Shown here piece after piece: positions 37,771 through 50,789 of a stretch of DNA of 64,000 bases. The first letter of the stretch is position 1, and each line of letters begins with the position of its first letter. This DNA comes from Chrysoperla carnea (taxonomy: Eukaryota; Arthropoda; Insecta; Neuroptera; Chrysopidae), in contig NC_058337.1 of assembly GCF_905475395.1 (NCBI RefSeq), forward strand, positions 83,384,368 to 83,448,367, written 5' to 3'. The position numbers and the translations under genes are program-made. The notes below the pieces were generated by a model. It saw only the letters and a program-made list of their open reading frames with translations, made no database searches and was not told the DNA's origin.

Positions 37771-39124
37771 TAATAAAAATTAATTAATAACGATTTCCAT
37801 TTTTTAAGGAACATAATTTGCACTTGAAAGTGTTTCTAAAACATTTAAAGGTATTTAAAAAATTTAAAATACATAAAAATAATAGTTGCAACATTTTTAT
37901 ACAAAAAATTCTTTAAACAATTGTTTAAAATAAAAAATTTTTATACATTGAAAATGTAATTTTTTTTTAAATATAAAACAATAAGACTTTAAAAATTCCA
38001 CCCTGAACTAATAAAATCTGTCTGCAAAAATCCCCTCACTTTATATACATTTAATACAAATAGTTATTAAATAAAATAACAAAAATTATTAACATTTAAT
38101 AACAATTATATTAATTGTTTTAGATTTACAAAAGAGTTACAATAGATTGTTACAGTGTTTGATCGGAGCCATGTAACGATGATTGTAACATTTTTAATAA
38201 GTGGTTGGTTGGTTCTCTTATAAATAATAAATTATTAATTGATCTTGGTCGTGGAAAGTAACCTTGTTGTTTTAATTGTTTAAAGGCAACAAACTATGAA
38301 TAATATAATTTTTTGAATGTTTTGCATAAATAAGGGTGGTTTTTATTTTATATATATAGAATATAAATTATACACCTGGCCAACAAAGTTTTTAATAGAT
38401 CGCTAATTTTTAAATTTTTAGTCATTACATTACTGCATTTTAGTGGGAAAGTAATCGGAAAATTTATCTGTGGTATTCTTATACAAATGAGGTTTTGTTA
38501 AAGGCCATAAACCATTTTTATATGTAATGGTTTTTATTTTAATTATTCATTTTTTATAGATTGTTAAATTTATTTCAGAAATGTCTGCAAACCCTTAAAT
38601 GTAAAGATTTATTTAAAACATAATCAAAAAAAGCCAAAAAGGAAAATTTTTTTCTAATAGCAAAAGAAAACTATATTTACTTCCCGGTACAAACATTATT
38701 ACTGCAAAAAAAACAGTTAATCTACTAAACTAATAAATTGAAAATCCAATGAAAGTTTTGTTTTGAAAGTTCAAAACAACAGCTGCCACAGGTCCAATGG
38801 ATATAGAAGCGTTTGGGAAAAAAGTTTTTACAGTTATCGTACTTTTTATATACAGCATGTCCAAAAAATACTGAATCAAACAAAAACTATTTATTTCTTA
38901 CAAAATTCTGAGACGAAATGTCCCTTAGCATTTTTCTTTAAGTTTTTCTGATATCAAGCGAGAAATTCTCAAAATTAAAAGCGATAATTAACGTGGTGTT
39001 AATCACTACTTGCTTAATTAGACTGTTTTTCTTAGAATTTAGTAAGAGATAGTGGCTGTTTTGTAAGAGATAGTTGCTGACGTAAACACTATCGAACAAG
39101 AAACCGCTTACAACAGGATATTTT

Positions 39125-39310
39125 TACCACGCTTTTTTTAGTTTGGCTTGTGTCTATGTATCGATTTAACGGAATCTTTTACGTGATTTTCACTCACTTC
39201 AAAAAGTCAGATTGAATTTAAACTTTGTACACGTGTATCAAGGACCGGTGGCAATACAATAATAAGTTAATAAATTATATTGATCAGGATCTTCAGGATT
39301 AACGATATTT
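39125..39310 (-). repeat. Inverted copy of the 35.9-36.1-kb repeat tail
   Basis: Read on the - strand it gives GAAGATCCTGATCA, ATTGTATTGCCACCGGTCC and GAAAATCACGTAAAAGATTC, in the same order as 35935-36110. The two copies are about 3 kb apart in opposite orientation, so the intervening DNA is flanked by inverted repeats. Confidence 0.6.
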
Positions 39311-39479
39311 CCATATGAGAAAACTCGTTAGTGTCTTATGCCACTTACTAAGACGTGTACTGAAGCATATATGAGTTATTCTTTGAAACAAGCATATGAC
39401 TACTGGCAGGATAAACTAAGGGATGTATATTTCGAACCAAAAAAGAGTTATAGTTTGAAAAATTAAAATTCACGCTTTA

Positions 39480-39745
39480 ATGATTGTTCGATCCAAAAAA
39501 CTAATAAATAATAGTTTAAAGAACACGGAAGCTGAAGAATGCTGAACTAAAAAGTAGAAAATAATTTCTATAAGCTCAAAAAATATACATAGTAATTAAG
39601 AAAAAATCGTAAAAAAGCGTGGGTGCTTTTTAAGATATTTTATAATAAGATAAAATGATTTTTTTCTTAATCACTTTCAGCTAGTTAAAAAAGCGGGTTT
39701 CTTTTTAAAGTTTTTTATTTAACTATTATTTATTAAAATTCAAAA
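39480..39745. repeat. Fold-back pair of GCGCTTCCACCA-type arms
   Basis: The left arm (39497-39575) contains AACTAATAAATAATAGTTTA and AACTAAAAAGTAGAAAATAA. The right arm (39650-39745) contains the reverse partners, TTCAGCTAGTTAAAAAAGCG and AACTATTATTTATTAAAA. The arms are diverged but collinear with the copies at 28.1 and 35.8 kb. Confidence 0.5.
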
Positions 39746-41648
39746 CTTTCAACAAGGGAATTTATTTTTGATCTAGTTAAAGTTAGAGCTCAAATTTATA
39801 GCAATTATATCTTGTTTTCGTAATCCAAATATTTTTTTGCATAAATTCGAATTTACGATCGGTCACATTAATAATATACAAATATACCTATAGTTGAGAA
39901 GGGGTGATAAAAAAAGCACTTTATAGTCAATTATCTGAAGAAGTTTGGTGGTGTGAGGAAAGCAACCAATATGTGTGTATGTCGCCATAATAAAGACCCA
40001 CTTGATGACGTACATAAACTATGATCGACTCGAGTATTAAAGAAACAACTTAACTATTCGATTTAAATATAAATGATGAACAGCTGGTGCGCTTGCATTG
40101 TGCATAACATTAATTTATTCAATCGTTTTTTTGGGTGTAATATTGCAAACAATAAATTTAGTTATTGTTATATTTTTATTAAATGACATACTATATTATA
40201 TTAACAGTAACAATTTAGCGGGAATATATTTTAAGTACAAATTAATCCGATCGTTTTTATCTTATTGTTGTCTTTCATATAAAAGTGTTCGTTTGTTGGA
40301 GTATTTTACGCTGCTCGAATTTCATTTGTAAAATTAAAATCCAATCCAAATGATATCCACATGGGAAATATTTATTTGTTAGACTATTCTGGATCCAATG
40401 TTATTAATGCTTTCGCACCTTTAAGGTTGTCCCTTTTAAATTTTTAATAGAAGTGTCTGGGACCGGCTCTCTTAAAATGTATTGAAAAAACTTATCTTAA
40501 AAAATACACAAATACGTTAAAGTTAATTTTAAAATAAATTATTTTATCATCAATTTGACAGTTTCCTTTTTTGAAGTTGACAGTAATGAATCGAATTCTA
40601 GCGAAGGATACTACATTTTTCGTGGACTTACCTCACGAAAAATATTATTGAATATATATGAAATGTTTCTTAAACCAATTTTGTTAACGTAATTATTAAA
40701 GCTGATTCTAATTTTCAAAATTTTTTATCTATAACGGAACAAAAGGCATATTTCATTATCTCGTTTTATCTGATTATAAGATACCGATATCTATCAATAC
40801 GAACGTAAAGTTATTATTTAAAACAATTAGACATAGATCTATTATTGTTTATTTTTGCTATAAAAATAAAATGTTAGACTTATAGTAGGTAACATTGATC
40901 TGTAAATATATAATTGTTGTGGATATTAGATCTTTTCATATTCGTTTGTATAATACAAATTATTCTTTTAAAATTTAGTCTAGCGTATGTATTTTTATCT
41001 AATACAAAAATTAGGTGTATTTAAAAAGAACAATATGGAATAACCGAATATACGCTTTGTATGTACTTAAATCTAAGAAATGTTTAATATTTATACAATT
41101 TAAAGTAAAATCTCTTTATAAAAAAACTCCTAATCAATTGCGTAAAAACTAGAATTTTTTATAAAACTAGTCAATTTACAACTCGCAGAACGACTTTGTA
41201 TGCATAAGATACCATGTAAATTTAAATGCCACACTATTGGATCAATCGAATTTTTGCGACCGAATTCGTCATAAAAATCGGAGGAAAAACTTTTAAAATG
41301 GGATTAAACTGCTAAGATGGTATTACATGACAGGATGAAAAAATTTCGTTGGTATATTTTTTAAGACAGTTTTATTCCATTATTAAGCAAACATGCAAAC
41401 AATTAAGTTTACAATGAGAAGTGATAAGTCGAAAATGGCTCATGTTAAAAACCCTCTAGGTTTCAGTAACAAAGATTACAGATAGAAATTATTAGATTCA
41501 TTAGAAAACAAATATTATTTCATCCTCTAAAAAAGTAAATATGATAATTTTCCAATCTGGATAGTTAACTATCAATGGGTTTTGAGAATAAGAATCAGTC
41601 TGATTGCATACTCAACTTCTTGAATACTCAATATTATATCCACTTGAC

Positions 41649-41780
41649 TTTCTTCACAACGCCTACATCATTCCCGATTTGAAGTTCATTTGTTTGAATA
41701 TCATATCAACAGGTTTTCTTCACGGCGCTTACACCATTCAATATTTGAAATTTGTTCGTTTGTTTGACTGTGAACAAAAA
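41649..41780 (+). repeat. Two-unit tandem duplication, 66-bp period
   Basis: TTTCTTCACAACGCCTACAT CATTC at 41649 recurs as TTTCTTCACGGCGCTTACAC CATTC 66 bases later, followed by matching ATTTGAA and GTTTG blocks. The period is 22 codons, so a frame at 41604-41861 reads through both copies. No protein family is recognised. Confidence 0.6.
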
Positions 41781-42403
41781 TTTAAAGAATCTTATTTCAA
41801 ATATAAAATATGCATGTGTCTTACGAAGTTATTAACGTTTTACTGTAACTTATTATTTTAATTTTACGTAAAAATATTTGTTTTTTGCATGAGAGAGATA
41901 TTGGTTTATTTTCGTTTGTGTGGTATAATTTCAACAACAAAAATCGGTTTCTTTTTAGAATTGAAATAATGAAAATAATGATAAAAGATTACATTTCATG
42001 TAATAACTTCTTGATTTTTCCCACACAAAGAACATAATTTTTGGGCTTTATCTTTGAATACTTTTGATATTTAGGATTTTTGTTGTATGCATCTAAGCAA
42101 GCATAAATATTACACAGATTATTATTATTCTTTATAAATAAAAGGATATACCGCGCTGTCAAATACTATTTAAATTAAAGTTATGCAGGTACTTTTTCAT
42201 TTTGCATAATATTACTGCACTTGCATAATTTCAATCGAAGAATAAATTGTATCCGGCAGAAAAAAAAATCATCAAAGAAATCCATTTTCTTTAATTTGTT
42301 ACACAAGCTACGGTTTAAAACTCATTTTTATTTATTACCAAACTTAAATTTATTGATTTTCCAAAAAAAACAGATATAACAAATCATAGAATTCTTAAGA
42401 ATG

Positions 42404-42953
42404 TACGAGCACCAAGGCAATTTTAAATAAAATGCTTGATTTTTTTTATAAAATGTTTGACTAATTTTAATTCAATTCTGAAAGTTTTAGGTGGGGTGCG
42501 GGATTGCCCGATTATTTAAATAAATAGATGATTTCAAAAGAAGGCATATTTAACTTTAATTTATGGTAAAACGGGAGATGGATCATATATATGTTTTCAT
42601 AGATTTCTCTAAAACTAGTCGGTGGAAATTAATAGAAAACGATTTAATTAATGTTAAAACCTTCATAAAGTATTGAAAAAAAAAATTCGTTATGCCCGAC
42701 TAATTAAGTCTGTATGAGCACGGTAGTAGGGACACAAATTTAAAAAAATATTTATTTTCAATTTTGATGGTGAATTAAGTTATAATTTGGCAATATAAGA
42801 CGAAAAGTAAGATCTGAAATAATATTCAAAATATCGAAAATTGAAATTATTTTTCGTCTACATTCATGAAGTTATAATAAAATTCATTATTAAAGTTGAA
42901 AATAAGGTACAAATAACTTCAACCTTAAATCTAAAATTGCCTTGGTGCTCGTA
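42404..42953. mobile_element. Non-autonomous TIR element, ~550 bp
   Basis: The termini are inverted copies of CGAGCACCAAGGCAATTTTA (left 42406-42425, right 42932-42951), each with TA outside. The interior contains GCCCGATTATTTAAATAAAT and AACTAGTCGGTGGAAATTAA and closely resembles 10930-11400. No coding frame was seen. TA flanks suggest a Tc1/mariner-type element, but an alternative target duplication involving CTTAAGA on both sides cannot be excluded. Confidence 0.72.
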
Positions 42954-43084
42954 TTACCTTAAGATTTATTAAATACCTTAAGATTTATTTAAATCGTTAT
43001 AATATCTTTCAATAGTACATTACTACTATAGTTCATCTGGTTTCGAAGTTAAATGGTCAAGGAAATATTTATTTTATATTTGAT

Positions 43085-43225
43085 CTTTTTAATCCCCGAA
43101 CTAAAAAAGGGGTGTCATAAGTTTGACCGCTATGTGTGTGTGTTTGTCTGTCTGTGGCATCGCAGCGCTTGAACGGATAAACCGATTTTATTTTTTTGGT
43201 TTCCTTTGAAAGGTAATTTAACGGA
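43085..43225 (+). repeat. GACCGCTATGTGTG repeat, copy 1
   Basis: It contains GTTTGACCGCTATGTGTGTG, TGTCTGTCTGTGGCATCGCA and GAACGGATAAACCGATTTTA. Related copies are at 43560 and, inverted, at 54120. The pattern resembles an interspersed repeat common in insects. Confidence 0.6.
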
Positions 43226-43559
43226 GAGTGTTTTTAGCTATGTTTCAGGTGCGTGCTTAGATTTCCGTATACCTGAAAAAACTAAAAAATTGTCAATGAT
43301 CTTTAAAATCGATTCAGTTTGGAGAGGCATGGAGTGGCATAATTTTAATATATAAATAATTACTATGGAAATGAATGGTCAAATAAATCTGGCTCAATTC
43401 ATTTCGAAAAGTGAAATTGTAAAATAATAAGGTAATTCAAACAACAATTTAAAAGAACAAAGTCAACTTAAATATTTTAAATTCAATTAAAATATTTCCA
43501 AAAATTTGTCTCAAAAAATGATAGCTCTCTACATAAGTGTTATAAGTTTAAAGTATTCA

Positions 43560-43645
43560 TTTGTGCGTTCGTGTGTTTCTCAGTGACATCGTAGCCCCTA
43601 AACGGTCGAATCGACTTGATTGAGAACATTTTGTAGCTAAGTTTC
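43560..43645 (+). repeat. GACCGCTATGTGTG repeat, copy 2 (partial)
   Basis: GTGTGTTTCTCAGTGACATC followed by GTAGCCCCTAAACGGTCGAA and CGACTTGATT parallels 43128-43190. The 5' block is not present. Confidence 0.5.
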
Positions 43646-44719
43646 CAAAAATCGGCTTACGATGAATAAATTGCGTTTTTCGGGGATTTATTAAATTTTG
43701 TAAATTTCACTTGTCAATAAATTATGCAAAAATAAGAATTTCGGTAGGTTTTAATTCGAGGTGATTCAAATCTTGTCGTATGGTACTATACAGTTCTATA
43801 AAAGTATTATAGCTAAGGATAAAGCTTGAAATGTTTTAAAACAATGTTTTTTAATTGCTACAATAACATTCTATGAATAATTGCTACACGTATTTGAAAG
43901 AAGTAAACCTGGCCATTTCTTTGAACTAATATTCTTAAAACTATTGTTCCTATACTTGAATGAATAAATGCAGGTTTTAGTAGACTTAACGACTATATAT
44001 AGTCTTTAAAATGTCCAACTGCTTGTGCTAAGCTTAAAACTGTAACAGTAGATTATAAATAATATGTATAATAACCTGTTACAAAAATTTATTAATTACT
44101 TAACGATGATCTTTTAATATTTGGAAGTGATTGGATATACCAATTGTGAATAGTTTTTAAAGTTTATGAATATTTAACTATATTCTTTACAAGATTGTGA
44201 AATAATAAGAGTCTTAAGTTGATCCGTTCAGTTACAAGTTAAAACTTATAATATTACTATTGAAATCACTGGTTTTCGTAATGGTACGATATACTTACAT
44301 ACAGAAAAAAAGAATATTAATAAAATAAGGCGAAAATTTCTAAAAAAAAACCAGTCCTGCTATACAGATTTACATTCAGTCTTACTATTATCTAAACTGA
44401 AAATATATATTTAGGACTTCATCGCTTCGTTCAAAATATATCGACTTGCCAAGTTAGAACTCTTCGTAGGAGAGAATAATAGTGAATGAGTTAAGTTTCC
44501 TATTTTACTCTACGGATCCTGCGTTATTGCAACCCAAATTAACAAGTTCCTCCCGTGCGGAGTTTGTCAGTGCCCGTATTACTAAAAACTGGCTAGAGAA
44601 AATATATAAGTAGATTATTCTATTTTACTTTATTTTTATTTATAGGCAATTTTATTACATATGATATACAAATTACATAATGAACAAAATTATATCTTAA
44701 CATTATTTCTCTAACCTTT

Positions 44720-44880
44720 TTTTCTTGAGCGATAAATTTTTAGACCATGGGGGGTAAGCCATGGAATTGGATAAACGCATAAGTTCCTAAAAAATTGAAC
44801 AGATTGAGATGAAACTTTGTAAGAGTCTTCTCTAAGCACAAGGGTTTCTCAGCGAAAAGAAAAACTGGAGAGAATTTATG
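44720..44880 (+). repeat. Possible interspersed repeat fragment
   Basis: The stretch AACAGATTGAGATGAAACTT TGTAAGAG is typical in style of insect repeats of the (un)translated GACAGATTGAGATGAAA kind, but no second copy was found in this window. Confidence 0.25.
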
Positions 44881-45319
44881 TTTATACATTCTTAACTAGT
44901 TCGCAATATAGCGAAAGTAACTCCGAACTATTCAATGGTGGTCAAATAAACTAAAACATTATCAGAAAACTATTCAGGATTAACATTCAGAAATTTGTGA
45001 TTACAGTATTATGTCATGACTGTAGAAAATACCACCTAATAAATCCACCCTTAAAATAAACGTTAGATACTGATTTTTTATTATACAACAACAAAAAAAA
45101 ACGCCATTTTAATTCGTCTTCAGCCACAATGACACAAAATAATAAAAATTACAAATTAGATAGAGGTGGTGAATAAAAAAAGAATGAATTAAGCTGTATT
45201 AAAAATAAGATAATCGCGTTATGAGTGACGTATTAAGTTTGCAACGTATAACTGAATATATCTAATATTTTTAGGGCAAACGCCCGGTTAAAAAACTTTC
45301 AATCCATTTAAAGGGACTG

Positions 45320-45340
45320 AATAATAATAATAATAATAAT
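45320..45340 (+). repeat. (AAT)7 microsatellite
   Basis: A pure trinucleotide run in non-coding DNA. Confidence 0.9.
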
Positions 45341-45854
45341 ATGGACCTTCTATTTATTTATACCACTAGTAAAAATATACTCTGAAGTCTATTAGAAGGG
45401 TATCACAATATATTTGGTGTAAATTGACATTTTTAATGACAGAAATGTGATTTCGATATTTTATTGTATAAATGGAGAACGTTTTTGGATAATTTTATTT
45501 ATTTTTGTGATTTTCATTGAAAAAAAACCTCGAAATAATTGTTCAAGTGTTTGTATGTCAATAGAAATAAATATTTTTAGAAAAAGATAAAAATCTTTTT
45601 TTATATAAAAATGATAAGTGCTGTTTTTACTGTCTGATTTTGATGAAATAATTGTCCAGGCGTAATATGGATTAATGGATGGTGACCATTTTCAGAAACT
45701 AAATGACAAAATTGAAGATGTTTTAAATAAACAACAATGGATGCAAGAAAAAAATTATTAAAAACATATATAAACATTGTAAAAAACTTGATGAAGGATG
45801 CATTTCAATTTTCTTATATATACCACGACTGCCATTCTATATACATTATTAAAG

Positions 45855-46500
45855 TAATACCCCAATAGCCAGAGCAAAAAAAGTAGGGTCATAATGCAAT
45901 TTATTGCAGAAATTTGTTTCATGTTGGAATATGTTCAGGGGTATTCTCCGAATGTAAAACCAACTTGGGGGAATGGAAGAGCGTTTGCTTCAGCCACTAT
46001 CTTGGAAAAGACGTTTCATCAAATGTCTCGTGGACCGGGCTCGAATAATAGTAATAGTAAGGATCGTTTTTGTAGATAGTAATATTTCTATAATTTCTAT
46101 TTAAAATTTTTTTCTGTATAGAGCACATACTCCAATAGCCAGAGCAAAAAAAGTAGTTTCATAATGCAAATTCTGTATAATGCAAGGGTTTTTATTTATA
46201 TCGCTCGAATCTTTTTTTAATATGGTTATTACTAAATATAAGTATGGTTAACGGTTCACGGTATATTAAAACGGTACATTTGTTGTTTAAGAACTATAGG
46301 TCAATAACCGCGTATTTTTTTTCAGCGTATTTACTGCAGAATTTTTTTCTTGTTAGAATATGTCCAAGAGTATCCCAGAATGTATTCGCAAGTTGGTAGG
46401 GCAGGAAAGCCCAAGTGAACATCGTACGACAAAAATAGATGGGATCATTATCATAGAGAATTACATTTTCTATAACTTTTACATATCACTTTTTTCAGTA
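45855..46500 (+). repeat. Local duplication, two diverged units
   Basis: CCAATAGCCAGAGCAAAAAA occurs at 45863 and again at 46132, each followed by GTAG, TCATAATGCAA. Further matching blocks are TATTGCAGAAATTTGTTTCA at 45902 against ACTGCAGAATTTTTTTCTTG at 46331, and GTATTCTCCGAATGTA against GTATCCCAGAATGTA. The second unit contains about 150 extra bases. Confidence 0.6.
45939..46056 (+). other. Possible orphan coding exon in the duplicated unit
   Basis: An acceptor-like ATATGTTCAG precedes 45939 and donor-like GTAATA and GTAAGG follow at 45051+1000 (46051) and 46057. The open frame encodes GYSPNVKPTWGNGRAFA and continues with SRGPGSNNSN. The composition looks more protein-like than neighbouring frames, but no family is recognised. 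The matching region of the second unit is not open in the same way. Confidence 0.2.
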
Positions 46501-46657
46501 TAATGCATTTGATGCTATCCAAAACGAGGCAGAAGACATAGATCTACAAGGCGATGAGTGTCTTCCTTTATCATCGAAAGAAATAAGACTTAAGTCGTAT
46601 AATAACGGTCACGTTTTATATAAAAATGACTGTTTTAGTTTTTTTTTATTTCAATAA
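46499..46657 (+). other. Possible orphan terminal exon
   Basis: A good acceptor (ATATCACTTTTTTCAG, ending 46498) opens a frame of 52 codons with an acidic segment AFDAIQNEAEDIDLQGDECL and a TAA stop that overlaps an AATAAA at 46653. Its phase does not fit the candidate exon at 45939-46056, so the two cannot simply be joined. It could be a relic of a duplicated gene or chance. Confidence 0.2.
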
Positions 46658-48774
46658 ATATGGTTATCATATGAGCTAGTATACATTTTAATATGTTTGA
46701 CGTATTTGTACGAATTTCACTGTGTCGGCTTTTAGTCACGTTCGGTTCGCTTAGTGTGCTTAACTGTATTTTTCAAGCAATGCCATTTTTAAAATACGAA
46801 CTTCAAAGTATTCTTATTTTCGTATTTTTAAAGCTTGTAGGCTACCATCAACAACAAGCAAATTTATAGTGCAATCAATTTTTATTCTATTCAAACTTCT
46901 ATTATCAGTCAAAAGAATGAATTAATAATATAATGATAAATGGAAATGGCAAAAGTTTGTATCGCTGTAGTCAATATTTAATACTGACTGAAATATTAGA
47001 AGTATAAAAATTTAAGTTTATTATTTTGAAGTTATATGAATAACAAAGATGAAAGTATATAGGAGATATTATTGTTGTCTAAAAGTCTAATGTGTTTATT
47101 GAGTTTTTGGGAATAATATATACAGCTGTATTATCAAGGATTAATATTTTACTGGAGTAGGGTAAACTATACATACGATTTTTTTAATATTATGTTTAAA
47201 CATTGATTTTTAAAAGGACTGACAAATTGGCATTTGGTTTATATTTTGCCTGTGAGTGATGCTAAAAGTCTTTTAAAATCAGTATACAGGATAGTATTGA
47301 AGTAAAAGAAAACCTACAGCAAGTTGAAAATAAAACACAGTGTAGCTGGACTTCATGATAATCGAAATATTACGTTTGTAAAGTTTATTGGCTTATATTA
47401 ATGTTTTAATTATAGACCGTGGGACGCCATGGGCTATGTTAATTGACCAATACCGAATTTTCCTCTACGATTTTAATAATTATTAAACAATAAAATATTT
47501 TGTCTGACAAGAATACTGCCCAGATTAGCTTGCCTACCACCTAGAAAACTTTTGCTGAATTTTTAAATAGTTATTAATATTATCATGTGGTCATAGTATC
47601 CGACAAATTCCCTGATGCGTTTTTTCAGAACGATAACTCAAATATGACGGCATCAAGCTCATGTGTAAACGCAGCACTTTCGTAGTGTAATTGAGGACGA
47701 AAAAATGAATATTTTCAAATACACCCCAGTGGGGTATCAAATAGAAGAACATGACATGTACATTAAAAAACTGTAAGTTATCTAAAGACCAGTTCAGCCG
47801 CCAGGGATAAGCTAGTTTACTATAAAATTTTGTTTTTTGGAGATAGAGCTTTTTGTGATATGATGGCAGACATGAATTAATTATGTGACTAACTTCACAA
47901 TAAATTGCTTGGAGTTTTTAGACTTAACGAATATATTAAAATATCCACCGCAGATTTTAACAGAATATTTTACATAAAGAGCAGATAATATAACTTAATA
48001 CAACTCTGTAAATATAATAAAGAGTCTTTAGTGATATATTATACATTGTTCAATCTAAAACTTACTGATCCATTTTAAAAGTTGAACAGGATTTAGTTTA
48101 ATTTGATAGAGGGTTGTACAAAAATAATATAAATATAAAAATAATATAAAATTTTAATAAATAGTTTTCGCAACAGGTCACTTGCATGTTCAACAATTAT
48201 AATTTCATTGTATGAAAAAGAAAGTAAATCGAATGGTTCCTCATTAAGTTTCCGAATCGGTTCCTTACGATTTCCATTGTAAAGTCTTTATAAAGAAAAT
48301 TTTAAAAAGTAAACAAATAAAATAAAAGGAGAGAGAATTTACATTCGATATTTCGTCAAAGAATATTTTATGTTCAAAGAAATTGAAATTTTGATGATAT
48401 TGATCTACCTAGAGGGTGAAGGAGATTTTCTCGGCCTCTCAAAGTAATTGAGGAGCTGGAATTATCAGCACAAAGGTGTAAAATTGTGAAACATATATGG
48501 TAGGCTCATTGCGACACAAATATGGTGCCACAACATGTCCGGTGAACTAAGTGTGTCCTTCGTGGACAGCCAATATATCCAAACGTAATCTATGATTTTC
48601 AAAGCTATTTAAAATTAACTTTTATTCACAACACATTAGTAAAGGAAATATTTATATTTAGAAATTGACCCCTTAAAATACCAAAAATTTTCGTAGGAAA
48701 TATCGTGGGAAGATCAAATAAATTCGTTAGTTTATAGATATGCTAATCTGTAACAAAAATTAAGTTAATCGTGC
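46658..48774. other. Gene-free DNA
   Basis: No frame of note, no repeat copy found within the window. Confidence 0.55.
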
Positions 48775-49280
48775 TTATACAATGCATATATGAAATATAC
48801 ATAGTATATTAAGTTTAGTTCCAAGTTTGTAACGCTTAAAAATATTGATGTTACGAACAAAATTTTGGTATACGATATTTTAAAAAAGAAAAAAGATATC
48901 AGGCTGAAATTTTAACAGCACACTCAGTATGTAAAAAGTTAGGTCGAGTTCGTAAATGGGCAACATTGGTCAATTGGGTCTTGGGTCCGTAGGACCCATC
49001 TTGTAAACCGTTAGAGATAGAACAAAAATTTAAATGTAAAAAATATTCCTTATCAAAAAATAAACAACTTTTGTTTAAATATTTTTTTGTAAACATCACT
49101 GTTAACTCACGAGGGCACACATTAGATGCAAATTTTATAGTATGTATTAATATAGGATTATCAGTTATTATATGTATGTGTGACATGTATAAGTGTAATG
49201 TGATAGAGTAATCAACACTGTCTATATATACATGGTATTTCAACAAATAACTCAGTCAATTGTTTGTTTTCACTTGTTTT
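48775..49280 (+). repeat. GTCTGTC-type interspersed repeat, copy 3
   Basis: Homologous to 12385-12845, but the GTCTGTC segment is deleted and a small palindromic insert (GGGTCCGTAGGACCC, 48983-48997) is present. A 115-codon open frame on the - strand (48899-49246) lies inside it and is considered accidental. Confidence 0.7.
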
Positions 49281-49366
49281 GTTTTAAAATACACGACGAA
49301 ATATTGGCATTTAAAAATAAGTTCAGTTATCAAGAATCTAATGAGCTTACAATCGTCACACTTCGA

Positions 49367-49393
49367 GTACTTGTGGTACTTGTGGTACTTGCT
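49367..49393 (+). repeat. GTACTTGTG x3 short tandem repeat
   Basis: Three 9-base units in a row, the last one ending GTACTTGCT, flanked by CTTCGA on the left and CTTCGAG on the right. Confidence 0.85.
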
Positions 49394-50789
49394 TCGAGAT
49401 AACTATTAGACAGATATTCGTAATTGAACTTTTTCGAATCGAAGTCGTAAACATAAACTTTATTCAGCCCTGATCATATAGTTTTTAATCATACTTTTTA
49501 ATGTACTCTCTGTAGTTTCTATGTAGTGCATTAAAAAAAGATAGGTCATAATATGTTATTGTTCAATGTATATAATAAATAAATAAGTTATATCAAGGGG
49601 GGTTGCTATTAAATTGACAATAGTTTTTGTGTGTTGTATACAATTAATATAGCGTTTGGCTTCTTCACTGCTAAATATGATGTCAGTAGGTTTTGGTTAA
49701 GAGATCACACCCTAAGGGTATCAAAATTAATATATATAATACAGCAAACATTTAACCCGTCAAAACAGTATCTTGTACATGCTGGATAAATTATAATTAC
49801 TAAAAATCAAACGAAAAAAATAAAGCTTGGACAATTGATGTGGAGATTATAATTTATTTTTTAAAATTAAAATTATACTATGAGAAAAATAGTTGAAAAA
49901 CTGTCTTGTTTATTTGTGTATGCCCTAGAGATCGCTTACTACTGATACGTCTGTTTTCGATTTTGTACATATTTCCCGAATTAATCACTTTGAAGGTATT
50001 GATTGATATGTACTAAAATTTACGAAAAAATTTTTAAATAAAATTCAAATTTATTATAAAAGTTGTGTATAATACTCTACTTGTAATCTCCTTATTAATC
50101 ACTGAACATTTTCAATGATATTGGCTGAATATTTTGATATTCTTCAAAAGTATTCAGCGATTAACAATTAAACAGAATACCGATGGTTTTTAAATTTAAT
50201 TGTAGCATTTAAGACTTATTTTGGATTTAACACATTTAAATAAAAGTACATTTTCTTAGTTTTTTTAATTTAAAACTAATTAAATGATTTTATGAGGTGA
50301 AGCTAGCTCCCTATGATCAGTTCTTCTATTATTTACACATACAAAATAGGTAATATTTTTCCCATCGCTTCCACCAATATATTTTAAAATTCTATTATGA
50401 CATTTGATATTTTGGAACTATAATATTGTATTGTCATTAAAATGCATGTACATATTAAAATTTTCAAATATCATAATATATATCTCAACCTAAGTTCTTC
50501 ATATTACAGTAGTCTTAAAAAAACATTTTTGCATGCAACCCAGAAATACTCCAAAGCTCTAAAAAAGATCAATCAAATTTTTTTAATGTATTTCCTTGTA
50601 CTGTTTATTTCTAATCTAAACTTGCATTTCAGTGCTTGCAGTATTTTTTTATAAATTAAAAGGGTTTAAAAAATATGTCAATACAATTATTTATTTGGTT
50701 CTTTATTATGGTGGATCGAAAATTTTAGAAGTATGTGGATCGAAGTATTTCGCTTTTCGATAACATTTTACAAAACCACTTGAAGACCA

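Noticed and set aside
37724..37790. tRNA-like gene around the GC stem-loop
   Set aside because: Only one stem; no D/T arms or acceptor pairing.
40098..40331. 77-codon hydrophobic frame
   Set aside because: Starts at TTG, is Ile/Leu/Tyr-rich as expected by chance in AT-rich DNA, and has no recognisable pattern.
48899..49246. 115-codon - strand frame, the longest outside tll
   Set aside because: Lies wholly in a copy of the GTCTGTC-type repeat; not open in the other four copies and no known family.
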